From assembly GCA_902495945.1 (NCBI GenBank), contig CABUZD010000080.1:1-7557 (forward strand): a stretch of 7,557 nt of DNA, read 5' to 3'. The notes beneath the pieces were generated by a model. The model was not told where the DNA came from. It was given only the letters and a program-made list of their open reading frames with translations, and searched no databases. Position numbers and translations under genes: made by a program. Origin of the DNA: an uncultured Collinsella sp. (lineage in GTDB: Bacteria > Actinomycetota > Coriobacteriia > Coriobacteriales > Coriobacteriaceae). This document shows positions 4,622 through 7,557 of the stretch, piece after piece. Positions within the stretch are counted from its first letter, which is position 1. Each line of letters begins with the position of its first letter.

Positions 4622-6534
4622 AGGGCAGGGACTTTCGGCTCATCGTCGAGTTGCGGAATGGTGCCCACCACGTTGTCGGCCAGCCAGTCCATCTCAACGA
4701 TTTGCGTGCTCGGCAGTGGGGGAAAGCCCTCGATCTGCACCACGCCGTCTTGGCTGTGGAGTTCGCCGCCAAATGGATTGATGGAGCCCTCGACGATGCC
4801 ATTGCGGAGGAGTTGAACAAGCTTGCGCGTCTGATAGGGCAGGCCCGGAGCGTAGCGAATGTCGATAACGCCCGAGCTCATGCCGTACCAGTAGTTGACG
4901 GCGCGAACCTGGCTGGCGTCACTGGTCTCATCCCAGGTGCCATGCAGTAGACTTCGCACGATAAGCTCGTAGTATCGGCCCCAGTTCCATACCGGCATGG
5001 CAATGCCGGTAACCTTGCCATCGACCAGGCGGTGAAGTCCGTAGGCCGTGGGGTCTTCGAGCGACTTTGACATGTCGGCGCCGGTCATGACGCTTACACC
5101 TTCGCGGCACATGGCCTCGGTAAGGCCTCCGGCGGGCACATCGCCCCAAGTCAGGATAATTTGCGCACGGGGGTCGAGCAGCGAGGCGCCAATCGCAAAG
5201 GCGTTGATCTCGCTGAGCGCGCCCGAGGCGAAGACCGACGCGTGGTAGCCGATGCGGTGGTTGTCCGCCATGCTGGCGGCAAGGGCGCCCAGGAGGAACT
5301 TGGCCTCGTACATCTTGCCAAAGTACGAACGGACACTTTGATGGGGAAGGCCGATAGAGCAGTTGAGGAACCGAACCTGGGGATACTCAACGGCAGCCCT
5401 GAGCGTGTATTCCATCAGGCGGTGCGAGGTCGAGAAGATGACGTTTGCTCCATGTTTGACAGCCGTTTCCACGGCGGCGTAGAACACGTCCGGATCGTGA
5501 CAGTCCTCGAACGCCTCGGTGTGCACGATACCGTCAAAGTGCTCATCGAGATACTGACGCCCTTGGTCGTGCAGGCTGTCCCAGCTCGACGTCGCACAGG
5601 GGAACTCATGGATAAAGGCGATGCGCAGGGGGTTGGCCGCCGAATAGACGGTCTTGCCCATAAAGAAGTTGAGCACGCCGGAGGTGGACTTGGCGGGCGA
5701 CTCTTCCTCATCGACGCTCGGTGCTTCGACAAGATCAACCTTGTCCTCGTCATTTTTGCCGGCGATGACCAGCTCGCGCCAGATCTTGCACAGGCGGTTT
5801 ACGACGATATCCGTTGGCGTATCCAGCAGGCGGTCCTGGTTGTACACATTGAGGTACACGAGCATGGCGTCGGCAGGCGTAATGTCCAGGTGGTCGCCGC
5901 CTGCGCGAAGGTAGGCGCGCTTAAAGAGCAGGAAGGTGTGGCGCAGGTAGTCGACCTTTTTCTGCGGCCATTTTTCGATAAGGTTCTGACCGAGCATCTT
6001 GGCGAGCGTCTCGTAGCTTCCCTCACGCGAGAACTCGATCTCGTATAGGGGGCAGACGCGCCAAAACGCGCAGAACTCGCCGTACAGGCGGCTTTCGACG
6101 GAATCCCATGTGCCGGGGTAGAGACGGGTGACCTTGGCCGAAACCGTCGGGGCGTCCAGGAATTTGAGGACACTGACGCGTTTGTTGCCTTCCTGGACAT
6201 AGAACCGATGCATGAACTCGGTGACGATGATGGGGTCGCGATAACCCTCGGTTACCTGGATGTCGTAGAGGTTGGACCACTTGCGGGCGAACTCGGTGCC
6301 AAACGGCAGCAGGGGCATAAAGTTGCATGAAAAGGCGGACTGACGGCCCTTGGTAACCGTACCGACGACCATTTCGAGCGGAATGTCTCTCAGGCCGACA
6401 TTCTCTCGCTGGCCTAAGGGGAGCTGGGCAACCAAGCTATCGAGGTCCGTGAGGTACGGATACTCGCTTTGACTAATGGCGCGTCGACGTCCTTGCTCGC
6501 CGCGCTTGCGTGCTTGACGGTAGGCCTCTTCCAT
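4618..6534 (-). CDS. ParB/sulfiredoxin-like region fused to BMP (PnrA-type) ligand-binding domain
   Basis: The 638-residue protein has two recognisable parts. Residues about 30-140 resemble a ParB/Srx-like fold: VGLRDIPLEMV at 46-56, then DPIIVTEFMHRFYVQEGNKR (100-119) with GNKR in place of the ParB GxxR core. Residues 140-270 are mostly helical and not recognised. After an acidic linker (271-285), residues about 302-628 form a complete BMP-family periplasmic-binding-protein fold: RIAFIHEF, SSWDSLHDQGR (317-326), YFGKMYEAKFLLGALAA (404-420), GADMS, PVWNWGRYY (514-522), and the family-typical end MDWLADNVVGTIP. PnrA-like members bind purine nucleosides. There is no signal peptide, lipobox or membrane span, so this binding domain should be cytosolic, unlike transporter lipoproteins. 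It is probably a sensor or regulator. GGGAG lies 7 bases before the ATG. The stop overlaps the phosphoesterase start. Confidence 0.85.
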   Translation of the reverse strand: MEEAYRQARKRGEQGRRRAISQSEYPYLTDLDSLVAQLPLGQRENVGLRDIPLEMVVGTVTKGRQSAFSCNFMPLLPFGTEFARKWSNLYDIQVTEGYRDPIIVTEFMHRFYVQEGNKRVSVLKFLDAPTVSAKVTRLYPGTWDSVESRLYGEFCAFWRVCPLYEIEFSREGSYETLAKMLGQNLIEKWPQKKVDYLRHTFLLFKRAYLRAGGDHLDITPADAMLVYLNVYNQDRLLDTPTDIVVNRLCKIWRELVIAGKNDEDKVDLVEAPSVDEEESPAKSTSGVLNFFMGKTVYSAANPLRIAFIHEFPCATSSWDSLHDQGRQYLDEHFDGIVHTEAFEDCHDPDVFYAAVETAVKHGANVIFSTSHRLMEYTLRAAVEYPQVRFLNCSIGLPHQSVRSYFGKMYEAKFLLGALAASMADNHRIGYHASVFASGALSEINAFAIGASLLDPRAQIILTWGDVPAGGLTEAMCREGVSVMTGADMSKSLEDPTAYGLHRLVDGKVTGIAMPVWNWGRYYELIVRSLLHGTWDETSDASQVRAVNYWYGMSSGVIDIRYAPGLPYQTRKLVQLLRNGIVEGSINPFGGELHSQDGVVQIEGFPPLPSTQIVEMDWLADNVVGTIPQLDDEPKVPAL

Positions 6535-6561
6535 GATGTTGCTCCCTTAGTCGTTTAAACA

Positions 6562-6590
6562 ACTATATGAACCATGGTACCACGAATGAA
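6562..6590 (-). promoter_or_regulatory. Possible promoter of the ParB/BMP-phosphoesterase operon
   Basis: On the - strand, TATAGT (6567-6562, 5 of 6 to the -10 consensus) lies 17 bases after TTCATT (6590-6585, a weak -35). The -10 sits between two perfect 8-base palindromes, ACCATGGT (6571-6578) and GTTTAAAC (6553-6560), which could be operators. The gap to the upstream gene is only 92 bases and is shared with the palindromic repeat. Confidence 0.4.
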
Positions 6591-6627
6591 AACCACAACA
6601 AAGGTGCCTGTCCCCTTTGTGATGGTT
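6591..6627 (-). repeat. Palindromic intergenic repeat, copy 2 (likely terminator of the mscS-like gene)
   Basis: AACCA...ACAAAGG pairs with CCTTTGT...TGGTT (6591-6604 and 6613-6627) with a few mismatches around a central GTGCCTGTC. The element starts at the stop codon of the - strand channel gene. On that strand it is followed by TTTTC (the run begins within the last arm), so it could terminate transcription. It shares CTGTCCCCTTTGTG with copy 1 at 3877-3909, in the opposite orientation. Confidence 0.65.
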
Positions 6628-7394
6628 TAGGCAATGATGGGGGCGATGGCGCGGATGCAGGCGTCGGCAGCGGTGAAAGTGGTGCTGTCGTCGCTGACGA
6701 TAAAGATGATCTTGCCCTTAATGCCAAAGTCGCCGATCTCGCTAAAGAGCACATACGGCTCCTTGTCAAAGCCCGAGATGGGAAGCACGGCGGCCTTGGT
6801 GGCGCTGGTCAGCTCGTCTGCCAGCGCGTCGAGCGAGGCCCACTTGGACGTGTCCTTTACGGCAACGGGCACAGCCACGCGTCCAAAGGGCATCAAATGC
6901 ACGAGCGTGTTCTTGGAGATGTTGGAGTTGGGGACGATGATGGTCTGCCCGCAGGCATCTTCGATGGTCGTGTGGCGCCAGGTGATGTCCTGGACCACGC
7001 CCGACACGCCGCCGACCTCGATATTGTCGCCGGGCTTGATGATGCCCATAAACGTAACCTGCATGCCGCCAATAAGGTTTGACAGCGTGTCCTGAAAGCC
7101 GAGCGAGATGGCGATGCCGCCGACGCCAAGAGCGGCGACGAGCGCGTTTGCGTTAATGCCAAAGCAGTTGTCGAGGATAAAGCTGCCGCCGATCATCCAG
7201 ATGACGGCGCGTGCGATGTTGATGAAGATGCTCGATGCTGGAAGCGGGTTGTCGTCGCGATTGAGCAGGTGACGCAGGGTCTTGGATACGACCTTGGTGG
7301 CGACGGCGGTGCCTATCGCCAAGATGACGGCCCAGATGATGTTGTGGACCCACCGTTGCTCAAAGAAATGAAGAATCGGCTCAAACAAATCCAT
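6627..7394 (-). CDS. MscS-type small-conductance mechanosensitive channel
   Basis: MscS channels open under membrane tension and release solutes on osmotic downshift. The protein has 255 residues, slightly shorter than E. coli MscS (286). TM1 is at about 17-36 (NIIWAVILAIGTAVATKVV), TM2 at about 57-75, and the pore-lining TM3 at about 82-117 with ALGVGGIAISLGFQDTLSN. The beta domain follows: KPGDNIEVGGVSGVVQDITW (120-139) and IIVPNSNISK (152-161). A C-terminal alpha/beta domain ends near DACIRAIAPIIA. AGGAGG (7410-7405) lies 10 bases before the ATG. No strong promoter is visible in the short gap to the IS end; TTGATC and TATCAT are present with a poor 19-base spacing. Confidence 0.93.
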   Translation of the reverse strand: MDLFEPILHFFEQRWVHNIIWAVILAIGTAVATKVVSKTLRHLLNRDDNPLPASSIFINIARAVIWMIGGSFILDNCFGINANALVAALGVGGIAISLGFQDTLSNLIGGMQVTFMGIIKPGDNIEVGGVSGVVQDITWRHTTIEDACGQTIIVPNSNISKNTLVHLMPFGRVAVPVAVKDTSKWASLDALADELTSATKAAVLPISGFDKEPYVLFSEIGDFGIKGKIIFIVSDDSTTFTAADACIRAIAPIIA

Positions 7395-7458
7395 GTAGGG
7401 AAAACCTCCTTATGATCGTCCAACCATGATACCCACCAAGAAGCCCGTCCGATCAAAT

Positions 7459-7557
7459 TGAACTGCGCCCCAAATCTTGGACGCCCTAAATAGCGACTAG
7501 GCCGCGAGGGCCTGATTCCGGAACTCCTCCGGGGTCAGGCCCTTCAATCTTACCTGC
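7459..7557 (-). mobile_element. IS3-family insertion sequence, transposase-proximal end (continues off the right edge)
   Basis: The element edge is placed at TGAACTGCGCCCCAAATCTT (from 7459). This resembles IS3/IS150-type terminal inverted repeats, which begin TG and contain an A/C-rich CTGCRCCCCAAA-like stretch. The transposase C-terminus lies just inside. The other end and any target-site duplication are outside the window, so the exact boundary is uncertain by a few bases. Confidence 0.75.
7497..7557 (-). CDS. IS3-family transposase (OrfB, integrase core), last 19 codons
   Basis: Read on the - strand the frame gives QVRLKGLTPEEFRNQALAA then TAG. This matches the C-terminal tail after the DDE integrase core of IS3-family OrfB proteins, typically (R)LKGLSP-x-(E/Q)(F/Y)R. 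Only the tail is visible, so catalytic residues and integrity cannot be judged. It is transcribed towards the mscS-like gene. Confidence 0.8.
   Translation of the reverse strand, partial: QVRLKGLTPEEFRNQALAA

Noticed and set aside
3998..4816. 272-codon open frame on the + strand across the phosphoesterase gene
   Set aside because: It is a shadow of the phosphoesterase and the end of the ParB/BMP-like gene, whose motifs are unmistakable on the - strand.
5161..6048. 295-codon open frame on the + strand inside the ParB/BMP-like gene
   Set aside because: It is antisense to a protein with clear BMP motifs; there is no recognisable family and no convincing ribosome binding site.
6567..7095. Two + strand frames (171 and 153 codons) opposite the mscS-like gene
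   Set aside because: They are antisense shadows of a gene with clear MscS TM3 and beta-domain motifs.
1..7557. CRISPR array, toxin-antitoxin pair or riboswitch elsewhere in the window
   Set aside because: No regularly spaced repeats, no small gene pairs and no recognised riboswitch core were found outside the leader described before rplA.

Overview
The window looks like a chromosomal segment from a moderately high-GC Gram-positive bacterium. A Coriobacteriia member, Collinsella-like, is my best guess. This rests on the gene order, the C/G-ending codon use of the translation genes, a Lys/Ala-rich SecE N-terminus, and an IS3-type transposase tail ending in an LTPEEFRNQALAA-like peptide. It is an inference from the sequence alone.

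The left half (1-3862, + strand) is core translation and transcription machinery. It starts with the 3' part of tuf (EF-Tu) and its strong terminator. A good sigma70-type promoter then leads into rpmG (L33, four-cysteine form), tRNA-Trp(CCA), secE, nusG, rplK (L11) and rplA (L1). Between rplK and rplA lies a folded leader whose last hairpin copies the ribosomal protein L1 binding site of 23S rRNA and directly abuts the rplA Shine-Dalgarno. This is a probable autogenous control site. rplA ends in a long terminator that should work on both strands, and rplJ-rplL do not follow it.

The right half (3911-7394, - strand) is accessory. In transcription order it holds an MscS-type mechanosensitive channel, then a two-gene operon with a 4-base ATGA overlap. 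The first operon gene encodes a 638-residue protein that joins a ParB/sulfiredoxin-like N-terminal region to a complete BMP/PnrA-type ligand-binding domain, without a signal peptide. The second encodes a calcineurin-like metallophosphoesterase. This pair is the best candidate for an undescribed system: a cytosolic receptor for a nucleoside-like ligand coupled to a phosphoesterase. Two related palindromes (core CTGTCCCCTTTGTG) bracket the pair, each right behind a stop codon.

At the extreme right, 7459-7557 is the end of an IS3-family insertion sequence with the last 19 codons of its transposase. It lies 64 bases upstream of the mscS-like gene and points the same way.
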